Positions 17,370 through 26,520 of a stretch of 64,000 nt of DNA are shown one piece after another. Below the pieces are notes generated by a model. That model was not told where the DNA came from, made no database searches, and was given only the letters and a program-made list of their open reading frames with translations. The position numbers and the translations under genes were made by a program. Within the stretch, counting starts at the first letter, position 1, and every line of letters begins with the position of its first letter. The stretch covers positions 1 to 64,000 of the forward strand of contig NZ_PVYW01000023.1 in assembly GCF_003001675.1 (NCBI RefSeq), in the 5' to 3' direction. Source of the stretch: Cohnella sp. SGD-V74. Its GTDB lineage: Bacteria > Bacillota > Bacilli > Paenibacillales > Paenibacillaceae.

Positions 17370-20300
17370 CTATCGCTCTATGCCGCGCTCCAATGGAATC
17401 GTCATCTCTACCCGCGTGCCTCTGCCGGGCGCGCTGTCGATCTCCAGCCCCGCGCCGAATTGCCGAAGCAGACGCTGATGGATGTTGCGCAGCCCCACGC
17501 CTCCCGCTTCCTCGCGTTCGTGCGAGAGCGCGGCCTGCGCCGGCTGGGACATTCCCGGCCCGTCGTCAGAGACGGCGATGACCGCTGCGTCGTCCAGCAT
17601 GCGGACGGACACCGTCACGGTTCCCCCGTCCTCCTTCTTCGTCACGCCGTGCCGCACCGCATTCTCCACCAAAGGCTGGATCGTCAGAGGCGGGAGCAGG
17701 CAATTCGCACTGCTATCGATCTCGAAGCGAACGCGCAGCCGTTCCCCGAATCTGGCTCTTTCGATCTTCAAATAGGCTTCGGCCAGATCCAGCTCTTTGC
17801 GAAGCGGCACGAGCCGCTCCTTGTTCCTGAAGTCGAAGCTGCCGCGCAAGTATCGGCTTAAATACAGCAGCAGATCGTGGGCGGCTTCCGGCTCCTCCAG
17901 CAAGAGGGAAAGGATCGTGTTGAGGGCGTTAAACAGAAAATGAGGCTTGATCTGCGCCTGCAGGAAAGCCATCTCCGAACGGACCGCCTCCTCCGCGGAG
18001 CGTTTCATCTCCAGCAAAGTGCGGGCGCGTGCTCTTAGATCATAGGCATGGAACGGCTTGGTGACGTAATCGTTCGCCCCGGCCTCGAAGCCGTGCATGA
18101 CGTCTTCGGGCTCGCTTCTCACCGTCGTGAGCAGAACCGGCAAATCCGACAGCGCATGCTGCTCGCGAATTCTTCGGCAAGTCTCATACCCGGACATGCC
18201 CGGCATCATGACGTCGAGAATGACCAACCCGATGCGGCTTCGGTCCTTCGCCAGCGCCTCCAGCGCCTCCGCTCCCCCGGACGCCGTTACGATCTCATAT
18301 GGCTCGTCCGCGAACACGGCCCTCAGCACGACGAGGTTGACAGGGTCGTCGTCCACGGCCAGGATCGCGAGCTCCCTCGGCGCTGCGTCGCTGTCGGGCG
18401 ATAGAGCCGCAGCGGCCTCCAGCCGGCTCTGGCGAATTCCGTATCTCTCCGCGCCGTCCGTTTCGGGCAGCGAACGGAGCTCGGTCCGTTCCGGGGACTT
18501 GACCGGGCTGACGGGAAGCGTGAACGTGAAGACGGAGCCCCGGCCCGGCTCGGAGTCGACCGTGATCTCCCCTCCGTGCAGCTCGACCAAGCGGCGGGCG
18601 ATGCCCAGACCAAGTCCGGTTCCGCCGTATTCCCGGGCGACCGACGTGCCCATCTGCTCGAACGTCTGGAAGATCGCCTCGCGCTTGTCTTCCGGTATGC
18701 CGATTCCGGTGTCCGATACGGAGACGGCCACTTTGCCGCCCGCGGACGCCGCCGAGACGACGACTTCCCCTTCTGGCGTAAACTTGATGGCATTGCCGAT
18801 CAGATTGTAGGCGATCTGGAGCAAGCGGCTTTCGTCCGCGACCGCGTTCGGCAGCTCCTCGGGCCATTCCATCCGCAGCGCGACGGGCTTGTCCCCGATA
18901 TAGTTGCGGAAGATTTCCTGCTGCGAGCCGATGACGGCCCTGACGTCGACCGCCTTCGTCTGCAGTTGAATGCCCCTGTGCTTCAAACGGGACAGGTCCA
19001 AAATATCGTTGATCAGATTGGACATCCGGCGGGCGACCGAGACGACGACTTCGAGCTGCTCCCGCTGCTGGACGTTCAGGGGCCCCGACTTGCCGTCCTT
19101 CAGCGCCGAGGACAGGTTAAGAATGCCGTGAAGCGGCGTCTTCAGCTCGTGGGACGTATTCGCCAGAAATTCGTCCTTCATCCGGTTCAGGTCGATCAAT
19201 TCCTCCGACAGCGTTCCAATGACGCGATAGGCGTTCGTGAACCGTCTGGCCAGCTCCAGCGCTTCGATGAAGACGAGCAGCAGGAAGCCGTAAGGGACGA
19301 GCTGCAGGTCGACCCAGATGATCACGCCGTTGCTGTACAAAATGTCGTGGAAAGCCGCGGCCACGAAAGCCAGCCAGCCGAGCAGCTGGAGCAGGGCCCC
19401 GCTGCGTCCCCTCCACAGCGCCAGCGCGAATCCGTAGATAAAATAGGCCAAGCCGAGCAGCGAGACGACTTTGAAATAATCGATGAAAGCCGTGAACGTG
19501 CCGACAGGAAGCAGCAGAGCCGAGGCGGCGAACAATCCGCCGATGCCGGCAAGCGCGCGGACGAGCCGGGAGCTGTACTCCTGCGGGAACAGTTCCTTCA
19601 CGAACAGCGCCGCCATCGCCACTCCGCCGTAATAGGCCAAATACTCCAGCCGAACGATCGTCCCGATGCTCGTTCCGGGAAATACGTCGATCGCGTACAT
19701 GCCGCCGACGACCCATAGCCGGGTCGCGCCCAGCAAGCAGCAGAGGCCGAAGTACAGCGTCGACCGGTCCGCCCGGCGCAACAGAAACACCGCGATCTGA
19801 TAGAAGCCGAGCAGCGCGCAGCCTCCGAACACCGCCATGTCGACGATCGTATTTCTCGTCTTCGTGGCGGCCATGCCGCTTTCCGTCCCCAAGGAGAGAC
19901 TGAACCAGACGCCGCCGGAAGGATAGAGCGCGTTCGCGACTTGCAGCGTCAGCTCGAATTCGCCGGCTTCGGGCGCGAACGCTGCCGTCTGCGGCCGATA
20001 GGCGGATACTGCGGCGTTCAAATCCGCGTCCACCTTGCCCGCCTGCGCGATGAGCCGTCCGTCCGCGTAGAGCCGGTAGGCCGGCGCGATCGCCGGCACG
20101 TGCACGGCCAGCAGACCGGTATCCCCTTCGGTCAGGACGGTCAGCCGATACGTCGCGTATCCGCGTCCGGGCTTGCCGTTCGATGCCCATTCCCCCGGCA
20201 CCCGGGCGTAGTCCGCCGGTCCGCCCGGCTCGCCTCCCGCAATCAGTTCGCTCCAATAGAACCGCCATTCGCCGTTCAGCCTCGCCGCTCCGTCTTCGGA

Positions 20301-20453
20301 AAAATTCCAATCGCGCAAGTCGATCGTCCCGCTCTTCGCCCGCGGCTTGCCTTCTTCGTTCGACAAGCCCGCGAACGGCCAAGCTATCGCGGCGGCAAAC
20401 GCGCACAGCAAGACGGCCAGCCCCGCAACTCTAATCATCCGGTCTTTCCGCAT
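17370..20453 (-). CDS. 7TM hybrid sensor with two kinase modules
   Basis: A 1027-residue membrane signalling protein. Order: signal/anchor segment, extracellular beta domain of the 7TMR-DISM type (about 40-170), seven membrane segments (about 190-400), HisKA with SHELKTPLHGIL, HATPase_c with GTGLGLGIARRLVELHGG, a receiver with Asp in ILDVMMPGMSG, then a second, LytS-type kinase module with LQAQIKPHFLFNALNT and another HATPase_c with GVGLRNIHQRL. The ATG at 20453 fits a GGTGAG ribosome site; a GTG at 20465 is the alternative. It begins 41 bp after recQ and shares its direction. It probably drives the SARP regulator at 10324-11457. Having two catalytic modules plus an internal receiver is the notable feature. 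Confidence 0.82.
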   Translation of the reverse strand: MRKDRMIRVAGLAVLLCAFAAAIAWPFAGLSNEEGKPRAKSGTIDLRDWNFSEDGAARLNGEWRFYWSELIAGGEPGGPADYARVPGEWASNGKPGRGYATYRLTVLTEGDTGLLAVHVPAIAPAYRLYADGRLIAQAGKVDADLNAAVSAYRPQTAAFAPEAGEFELTLQVANALYPSGGVWFSLSLGTESGMAATKTRNTIVDMAVFGGCALLGFYQIAVFLLRRADRSTLYFGLCCLLGATRLWVVGGMYAIDVFPGTSIGTIVRLEYLAYYGGVAMAALFVKELFPQEYSSRLVRALAGIGGLFAASALLLPVGTFTAFIDYFKVVSLLGLAYFIYGFALALWRGRSGALLQLLGWLAFVAAAFHDILYSNGVIIWVDLQLVPYGFLLLVFIEALELARRFTNAYRVIGTLSEELIDLNRMKDEFLANTSHELKTPLHGILNLSSALKDGKSGPLNVQQREQLEVVVSVARRMSNLINDILDLSRLKHRGIQLQTKAVDVRAVIGSQQEIFRNYIGDKPVALRMEWPEELPNAVADESRLLQIAYNLIGNAIKFTPEGEVVVSAASAGGKVAVSVSDTGIGIPEDKREAIFQTFEQMGTSVAREYGGTGLGLGIARRLVELHGGEITVDSEPGRGSVFTFTLPVSPVKSPERTELRSLPETDGAERYGIRQSRLEAAAALSPDSDAAPRELAILAVDDDPVNLVVLRAVFADEPYEIVTASGGAEALEALAKDRSRIGLVILDVMMPGMSGYETCRRIREQHALSDLPVLLTTVRSEPEDVMHGFEAGANDYVTKPFHAYDLRARARTLLEMKRSAEEAVRSEMAFLQAQIKPHFLFNALNTILSLLLEEPEAAHDLLLYLSRYLRGSFDFRNKERLVPLRKELDLAEAYLKIERARFGERLRVRFEIDSSANCLLPPLTIQPLVENAVRHGVTKKEDGGTVTVSVRMLDDAAVIAVSDDGPGMSQPAQAALSHEREEAGGVGLRNIHQRLLRQFGAGLEIDSAPGRGTRVEMTIPLERGIER

Positions 20454-20494
20454 CCCCCGACTCACCGTCTTTTCGACTCAATATGGATCGTGCG

Positions 20495-22303
20495 CTACCG
20501 ATGCTCTTGAATCAGCTCCAGAAATGCTCTGCCGTATTTCTCGTACTTGGCGGCTCCGACGCCCTTCACGCCCCGCATCTCGCGTTCCGTCTCCGGCATC
20601 GCCTCGCACATCTCCCGCAGCGTTGCATCGTGGAAGATGACGAACGGCGGCAGTCCTTCGGCATCGGCGATTCTCTTGCGCAGTTGGCGCAGGGCGTTGA
20701 ACAGCTCCGCGTTCGCGACCGGAGCGGACGAGCCGCTTCCGCTTCCGCGCGAGCGGCTGCGCGATGCCGGAGGGGTGTCCGGCTCGACCTTCTGGTAGAC
20801 TTGCGCTTCTCCGCGCATGACCGCGAGCACCGGCTCCATCAGTTGGACGACGGGATACGCCGTATCCGACATGCGCAGGTAGCCGTCGGCCACGAGCGCG
20901 TGAATGAGCTGCACGAGCGGCTTCTCGGCCATATGCTTCAGGCGGCCGTAGGAGCGGAGCCGATCGAAGTTGAACTGCTTGATCTTCGCGTCGTTGGCGC
21001 CCCGCAGCACCTTCGCCGTCAGCGTGACGCCGAAGCGCTGCTTCATCTCGGAGATGCAGGCGAAAATAAACTTCGCTTCCTCGGTCACGTCCTTGCTCTC
21101 GCGCGTATCCGTGCAGTTGCCGCACGTGCCGCAGGCTTGTCCGTTCTCCTCGCCGAAGTAGCGGACGATCGCCAGCTGCAGGCAGTCTCCCGTATGCGCG
21201 TACTGGACCATATCGTTGAGCAGCCGGTAATCGTTGCGCTTGCGCTCCTCGTCGGCCTCGCTCTGCTCGATGAAAAACTTCTGCGTCACGACGTCCTGAG
21301 CCGAGAACAGCAGCACGCATTCCCCCGGATCGCCGTCCCTTCCGGCGCGGCCGGCTTCCTGATAGTAGGCTTCGAGATTTTTCGGCATGTTGTTGTGGAT
21401 GACGTACCGAACGTTGGACTTGTCGATGCCCATGCCGAAGGCGTTCGTGGCGACGATGATCTGCAGGTCGTCCCGCTGGAACGCTTCCTGCGTCTCGGCC
21501 CGCTCTTCCTCGCTTAAGCCCGCGTGATATTTTCCGACGGGTACTCCCAGACCGCGCACGAAAGAATAGACGCTCTCCACTTCGCGGCGCGTGGAGGCAT
21601 AGATGATGCCCGCTTGATCCGAATGCTCTCTAATATATCTCTCTACGAAATCCCGCTTGTCCGCGCCGCGGACGACCGACATCGCGAGGTTGCTGCGGGC
21701 GTAGCCCGTCGTCACCCGCGCCGGTTCGCGCAGCTTGAGCCGCTCCACGATGTCGTCCTTGACGACGTCGGTCGCGGTCGCCGTGAACGCGGCCATGACC
21801 GGACGCGGATCGATGTCCTGCAGCACGCGGACGATCGTCATGTAGCTCGGGCGAAAATCGTGTCCCCATTGCGAGACGCAGTGGGCTTCGTCCACCGCGA
21901 TCAGCGGCACTTCGAGGCGGCGGATCATCGCGCGAAAATGCTCCGACTCGAGCCGCTCGGGCGCGATATAGAGCAGCTTGTAATGACCGGCCGCCACGTC
22001 TCTCATTCTCTCGCTCGTCTCCCGTGCGGAGAGAGAGCTGTTGATATAAGTCGCCTCGATGCCCGCCGCGTTCAGCGAATCCACCTGATCCTTCATCAGC
22101 GAGATGAGAGGAGAGACGACGATCGTCACGCCGTCCAGCAGCAGGGCCGGGATCTGGTAGCAGATCGACTTGCCCGCTCCGGTCGGCATAATGCCGAGCA
22201 CGTCCCGGCCGTCCAGAATCGCTTCGATCAGCTTCTCCTGGCCGGAGCGAAAGCTGTCGTAGCCGTAATACGTTTTCAGCGCGTCAAGCGCGGCCGCTTT
22301 CAT
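20495..22303 (-). CDS. recQ: ATP-dependent DNA helicase RecQ
   Basis: A 602-residue 3'-5' DNA helicase acting in recombination and stalled-fork repair. Helicase motifs are complete: MPTGAGKSICYQIPAL (Walker A), DEAHCVSQWGHDFRPSY (motif II), QAGRAGRDGDPGECVLL (motif VI). The RQC domain has the zinc cysteines CGTCGNCTD and an HRDC domain closes the protein. ATG at 22303 overlaps the stop of the upstream helicase gene (ATGA), showing translational coupling; a longer in-frame start at 22384 would overlap that gene by about 80 bp and encodes a non-conserved tail. Confidence 0.93.
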   Translation of the reverse strand: MKAAALDALKTYYGYDSFRSGQEKLIEAILDGRDVLGIMPTGAGKSICYQIPALLLDGVTIVVSPLISLMKDQVDSLNAAGIEATYINSSLSARETSERMRDVAAGHYKLLYIAPERLESEHFRAMIRRLEVPLIAVDEAHCVSQWGHDFRPSYMTIVRVLQDIDPRPVMAAFTATATDVVKDDIVERLKLREPARVTTGYARSNLAMSVVRGADKRDFVERYIREHSDQAGIIYASTRREVESVYSFVRGLGVPVGKYHAGLSEEERAETQEAFQRDDLQIIVATNAFGMGIDKSNVRYVIHNNMPKNLEAYYQEAGRAGRDGDPGECVLLFSAQDVVTQKFFIEQSEADEERKRNDYRLLNDMVQYAHTGDCLQLAIVRYFGEENGQACGTCGNCTDTRESKDVTEEAKFIFACISEMKQRFGVTLTAKVLRGANDAKIKQFNFDRLRSYGRLKHMAEKPLVQLIHALVADGYLRMSDTAYPVVQLMEPVLAVMRGEAQVYQKVEPDTPPASRSRSRGSGSGSSAPVANAELFNALRQLRKRIADAEGLPPFVIFHDATLREMCEAMPETEREMRGVKGVGAAKYEKYGRAFLELIQEHR

Positions 22304-24657
22304 CGTTCGTCCCCCTTTGCGGGAAGCCAAGGCGAAGCCTCGCCTTCCCAATAGACGTGCAGCACGTGCAAAGCTCGCGTGCATACCGTATAAAGCAGCT
22401 TGCGGTCCTTCTCCTGTCCATAACGCTTGGAGGAAGCGTTCCAGACGAGCACGGCGTCGAATTCGATTCCTTTGGCCAAGTAAGCCGGCAGCACCGACAC
22501 GCCCTTCGGCAGTTCGGCCGAGCCGCCCGTAACGAGCGTCAGCGGAACGTCGTCCGCCAGCAGCTCCTTCAGCAGCGCCGCCGCGTCCGCGGCCTCGTTC
22601 GCCGTCTTCGTGATGACGCCGATCGTCCCGTGGCCCCTTGCGAGCAGTTCCCCGATATCCGCCGATGCGCGGTCTCCCAGTTCGCCGGGGTCGGCGCAGG
22701 CGATCAGGCGCGGCGGCTCTCCGCTGCGATGGAACGGGGCAATATTCGCCGCGTCCTCGGGCGTCAGAATGCCTTTCGTAAAGTTCACGATCTGCTCGGT
22801 CGAGCGATAGCTGGTCGTCAGCCGCAGCACGGACGTCACCTCGGGCGCCATCAGCCTCGTCCAGCCGCCGAAGCCTCCGCTCTCCTGCGACTGCACGTAG
22901 ATCGCCTGGTTGAAATCGCCCAGCACAGTCATTCGCGCGCGCGGATAGCGGCGGCGCAGGAACGCCGCCTGGAACGGAGAATAGTCCTGCGCTTCGTCGA
23001 CGAACACGTGCTGAATGTCGCCTTCGACGCGCCGGAAGCCTTCCAGCGCTTCCGACAAGTACATGAGCGGCGTCGCGTCCTCATGATCGATTCGCTTGCG
23101 TCCGATCGTCTCTTCGATGCGCAAGCTCATCCAATCCCACCCCTGAGGCAGCATGCCGTCCGGTGAGCAAGAGGCAAACGCCGGACGGCTCTCGAACAGC
23201 ACCGCATAGGTCGCGACGGCGTCGATGAAGCGATAGGAGCGCACCGCCTTGGCGATCGGCGCGATCGCCGCCTCGGCCACTTGGCGCTTCAGCCTGAGAC
23301 TCATCTGCTCCTCGTCGTCGAACACTTCCTCATGGAAGCCGCCGCTGCGGCGAACGTCGACGTACGCGCGCTGGATGTCCTCCTGGTCGACGAGCTCGGC
23401 CGCTTCCTCCAGCCACTTCTCGCCCATCTGCGATTCCACCCACGTCTTCAGCCGCTCCAGCAGCCAGCGCTTGACCGTCGCCGCGCGCGTGGCGAAGCCG
23501 TCCGAAGCACGCACGGCGTAAAACTGCCCGGCGATCTCCTCTGCGGACGCGATCGTCATATCCCGGAACCGCAGCGTGCGGAATTGGACGCCCTCCTTCT
23601 CCAGCCGCTTCAAGTAATTTTCGACCGTGATGAAAAAATGCTCCGATCCTTTGTACTTGACCGACCGCTCGCGGGCTTCTCCTTCCGGCGTTCCGTCGAT
23701 CCCGTCCAGCGCTTCCGTCTGGGAGAACAGATCCTCGACCTCGAACCGGCGCCCCAGCCGGGCTTCGATCAGCTCGCGGAACGTCATCTGGCGCATGTTC
23801 GCTTCGCCCAGGTCGGGCAGCACGCGCGAGATGTAGCCTTTGAACACCGGGTTGGGAGAAAACAGGATAATCTGATCCGGCGTCAGCGAATCGCGGAACC
23901 GGTACAGCAAATACGCGATCCGCTGCAGGGCGGCCGAAGTCTTCCCGCTTCCCGCCGCGCCCTGCACGACGAGCAGCTTGTGCCTCTCGTCGCGGATGAT
24001 GCCGTTCTGCTCCTTCTGGATCGTCGCCACGATGCTTTTCATCGCCGTATCCGAGCCCTCGGACAGCACCGCCTGCAAAATCTCGTCCCCGACCGTCTCC
24101 GACGTGTCGAACATATGCTTCATCAGGCCGCCGCGAATGACGAACTGGCGCTTCAGCTCCAGCTCGCCCTCGATCTCTCCGTCCGGAACGCGATATGCCG
24201 CCGGTCCCGGCTCATGATCGTAGAACAGGCTGGACACCGGGGCCCGCCAATCGTAGACGTAGAACGTCTCCCCATCTTCGCCGATCAAGGAAGCGCGGCC
24301 GATGTAGACGACCTCGGTCTCCCCTCCGCGCTCGGCGAAATCGATGCGCGCGAAATACGGCGAATCGAACTGCTTCGTCAACCGCTCCACCGCCTCCGAG
24401 GCGACGCGGTGGCTGCGCTCCCGTTCGGCCAGCACTTCGGCCTGCTGCACGATGCTGGTCCACGTCTCGGCGACTTCGGACGAATCCGAGAAGTTCATCC
24501 TGACGTCCTCCCAGAATTCCTGACGGATGCCGACGACGTCTCCCCGCCTCTCTCCGAGCACGGCAAGCTCCTTGCGCATCCGTCTGCCGACCTGCTCCAG
24601 CACGGCCAGCAGCCGTTTTTCTTCCTCTTCCCGGGGGGATAAGGAACTGTTCTCCAT
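22300..24657 (-). CDS. helD: HelD-like RNA polymerase-recycling helicase
   Basis: A 785-residue UvrD-like superfamily 1 protein close in length to B. subtilis HelD (774). The N-terminus is charged and helical (SPREEEEKRLLAVLEQVGRR), as in the coiled-coil that enters the polymerase secondary channel. Motifs: VVQGAAGSGKTSAALQR (Walker A), VDEAQDYSPFQ (motif II), LTTSYRSTEQIV (motif IV). HelD releases RNA polymerase from DNA using ATP. ATG at 24657 follows AGGGAG; an upstream in-frame start at 24813 crosses a hairpin region and is unlikely. First gene of the helD-recQ pair. Confidence 0.87.
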   Translation of the reverse strand: MENSSLSPREEEEKRLLAVLEQVGRRMRKELAVLGERRGDVVGIRQEFWEDVRMNFSDSSEVAETWTSIVQQAEVLAERERSHRVASEAVERLTKQFDSPYFARIDFAERGGETEVVYIGRASLIGEDGETFYVYDWRAPVSSLFYDHEPGPAAYRVPDGEIEGELELKRQFVIRGGLMKHMFDTSETVGDEILQAVLSEGSDTAMKSIVATIQKEQNGIIRDERHKLLVVQGAAGSGKTSAALQRIAYLLYRFRDSLTPDQIILFSPNPVFKGYISRVLPDLGEANMRQMTFRELIEARLGRRFEVEDLFSQTEALDGIDGTPEGEARERSVKYKGSEHFFITVENYLKRLEKEGVQFRTLRFRDMTIASAEEIAGQFYAVRASDGFATRAATVKRWLLERLKTWVESQMGEKWLEEAAELVDQEDIQRAYVDVRRSGGFHEEVFDDEEQMSLRLKRQVAEAAIAPIAKAVRSYRFIDAVATYAVLFESRPAFASCSPDGMLPQGWDWMSLRIEETIGRKRIDHEDATPLMYLSEALEGFRRVEGDIQHVFVDEAQDYSPFQAAFLRRRYPRARMTVLGDFNQAIYVQSQESGGFGGWTRLMAPEVTSVLRLTTSYRSTEQIVNFTKGILTPEDAANIAPFHRSGEPPRLIACADPGELGDRASADIGELLARGHGTIGVITKTANEAADAAALLKELLADDVPLTLVTGGSAELPKGVSVLPAYLAKGIEFDAVLVWNASSKRYGQEKDRKLLYTVCTRALHVLHVYWEGEASPWLPAKGDER

Positions 24658-24753
24658 GCTTCTCGACTCCCTGCGCGTAAACTTCGTATTCTTTGTTGTA
24701 ACATGCGAGGGATGCCGAACGCAACCTCCTCCAAGCGTCCTTACGACGCAAGC

Positions 24754-24793
24754 AAAACCGCTTTCGGCGTCCTCAGGACGATGAATGCGGTTT
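24754..24793 (-). other. Hairpin upstream of helD
   Basis: AAACCGC and GCGGTTT flank a region with an inner CGTCCTCAGGACG palindrome, giving a two-step hairpin about 100 bp before helD. It lacks a T run on the minus strand side (TTTTGCTTG follows), so it may be a weak terminator or a leader structure. The rest of 24658-24846 shows no gene. Confidence 0.35.
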
Positions 24794-24846
24794 GTCGGAG
24801 ACGATTCAGACAAGGATAGCGGATTTTATACTTGCGCAATCGTTCG

Positions 24847-24891
24847 AAAAAACCGGACAACCCGGCATTTGAGATGCCGGACTGCCCGGTT
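24847..24891 (-). terminator. Terminator of the SLH protein gene at 24955
   Basis: AACCGGGCAGTCCGGCAT pairs with ATGCCGGGTTGTCCGGTT across a CTCAA loop, with matched outer and inner stems, followed by TTTT on the minus strand. Confidence 0.85.
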
Positions 24892-24954
24892 CTGTGATTC
24901 CGTAAAGCTTCCGTCCAGGTGAATACGCCCCTCTGCCGTTCCTGGCGACTCCTG

Positions 24955-26496
24955 TCAGTTCGCAACAAACCGCAGGAAGTTTTTGAACATCTGCGCTACC
25001 TCGGCGCGGCTTGCGTCTCTTTGCGGCATAAATCCATTGTTGCTGCCGTTCAGAACACCCGCCTCTGACAGTTTACGCACCGCCGTTTCCGCCCACGTAT
25101 CGATTTGGTTGTAATCGACGAAGTTTGGCAGAGAGCGGTTCTCGATAAGGTCATAGCTTTTGAAATTCGCATAGTTCATCAGCATAAGCGCCATTTCCTG
25201 ACGAGTGATCGCTCTGTTGGGAGCGTATTTCCCATCGCTGACACCGCGCACTATGCCGTTTTCAGCCGCCCACTGCGCAGGAGCGTAATACCATGCGCCG
25301 GGAACAACGTCGATGAATTTTCCGGAACCGCTTGGCGCCTGGGCACCTTCCAGTTTCCACAACACCGTTACGAACATCGCTCTGGTCATTCTGTCCTCCG
25401 GAGCGAACATCCCGCCGCCGTAACCGGCGAACAGATCATAGTAGTTGGCATATGCCACCGCGTCATAGTACCACGCGCCTTTGGCTATGTCTTTAAATGG
25501 GTTTGCCCAAAGTGTTGCCGGTTCGTAGCCTGCGACAAAATAGCTCTGATGATTGACGGCAAATGTAATCAAGCCCGTGTTCCTGTCATACACACCGTTC
25601 AAATCGGTCAGATTCCCGTTGTCGTCCAAGTACCACGCGCGGACGGCAGCGGGATTCTCGTTGGGCTTGAGCGTGTACGGAAGGTTGACCGTGATCGGAA
25701 CGTCGATCTTCTTGCCGCCTACGAACACGTCGATGTTGACCACCGTTCCATAGCCTTTGACTTGCGCCCTCTGCATCCCCTTAAGATCCTTCTGCTCCAC
25801 GACTGCTGCCTTTATCTTGACGGTTTCGCCGACTTTGGTCACAGCTCCCAGGGAAGCCAATGTTTCCAGCGAGAGAGTGATCGACCCGACAGGGAATTTG
25901 ACTGCCAAGGCAACCCCTTTCTTGCTCAACGCTTGCACGGCTTCCATGCTTAATACGGCTGCCGTCACTTCTTTTGTTCCGGAAAGGTCGAGTGTGACTG
26001 CGGAATCCGCGTCGGCGATCAAAGCTTCTATAGCTTGCTCGTCCAGAACCACTGAAACCTCGCCGGTGATATCATTCACCGTTACAGGAAAAGCTGCGGA
26101 GCTCCCGCTGCCGCTGTCGGGAATAGTTGCAGGCGGAGTTGTTCCGCCCCCGCTTCCGCCGCCGGGAGGAACGTAAGTCAGCGTACCGGTTGCCGCAAGA
26201 CCGCCGTCTCTGTCATTGACGTACACCGTATAGCTTGAACCTGTTAGCGTGATTTTGTCTGCAGCCGTAAAGCTGCCGTCTGAACTCACCGTGACGTCGG
26301 TCATTGTTTTCAAAGAACTGCCGTCAAGCAATCTGACGATGTAGGAACCCGGCGTGAACCCCGTCCCCTTATAGGTTATCACGCTGTTGGAGTAGCTTGC
26401 CGTTACAGTCGGCGGATTAACGGCCGCTAACGAAAGAGGAACTGCGGCCAAGCACATCGATAATATAATCGCAAGGAGCAATATTGTTTTTTTCAT
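24955..26496 (-). CDS. SLH surface protein partner of the choice-of-anchor protein
   Basis: A 513-residue secreted protein. The signal peptide ends near LSLAAVNPP. An Ig-like domain (about 28-108), a Gly/Pro/Thr linker and a beta-rich middle domain (about 135-325) lead to three SLH repeats (about 330-513; motifs WYYDAVAYA, RMTRAMFVTVLWKLEG, ITRQEMALML). The SLH part should tether it to the wall polymer. AAGGAGG precedes the start. It begins 24 bp after the choice-of-anchor I gene, so the two are co-transcribed, and it could serve as the wall anchor of that protein, which has no SLH repeats itself. Confidence 0.8.
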   Translation of the reverse strand: MKKTILLLAIILSMCLAAVPLSLAAVNPPTVTASYSNSVITYKGTGFTPGSYIVRLLDGSSLKTMTDVTVSSDGSFTAADKITLTGSSYTVYVNDRDGGLAATGTLTYVPPGGGSGGGTTPPATIPDSGSGSSAAFPVTVNDITGEVSVVLDEQAIEALIADADSAVTLDLSGTKEVTAAVLSMEAVQALSKKGVALAVKFPVGSITLSLETLASLGAVTKVGETVKIKAAVVEQKDLKGMQRAQVKGYGTVVNIDVFVGGKKIDVPITVNLPYTLKPNENPAAVRAWYLDDNGNLTDLNGVYDRNTGLITFAVNHQSYFVAGYEPATLWANPFKDIAKGAWYYDAVAYANYYDLFAGYGGGMFAPEDRMTRAMFVTVLWKLEGAQAPSGSGKFIDVVPGAWYYAPAQWAAENGIVRGVSDGKYAPNRAITRQEMALMLMNYANFKSYDLIENRSLPNFVDYNQIDTWAETAVRKLSEAGVLNGSNNGFMPQRDASRAEVAQMFKNFLRFVAN

Positions 26497-26520
26497 TTCA
26501 GATTTTCCTCCTTGGCTATA

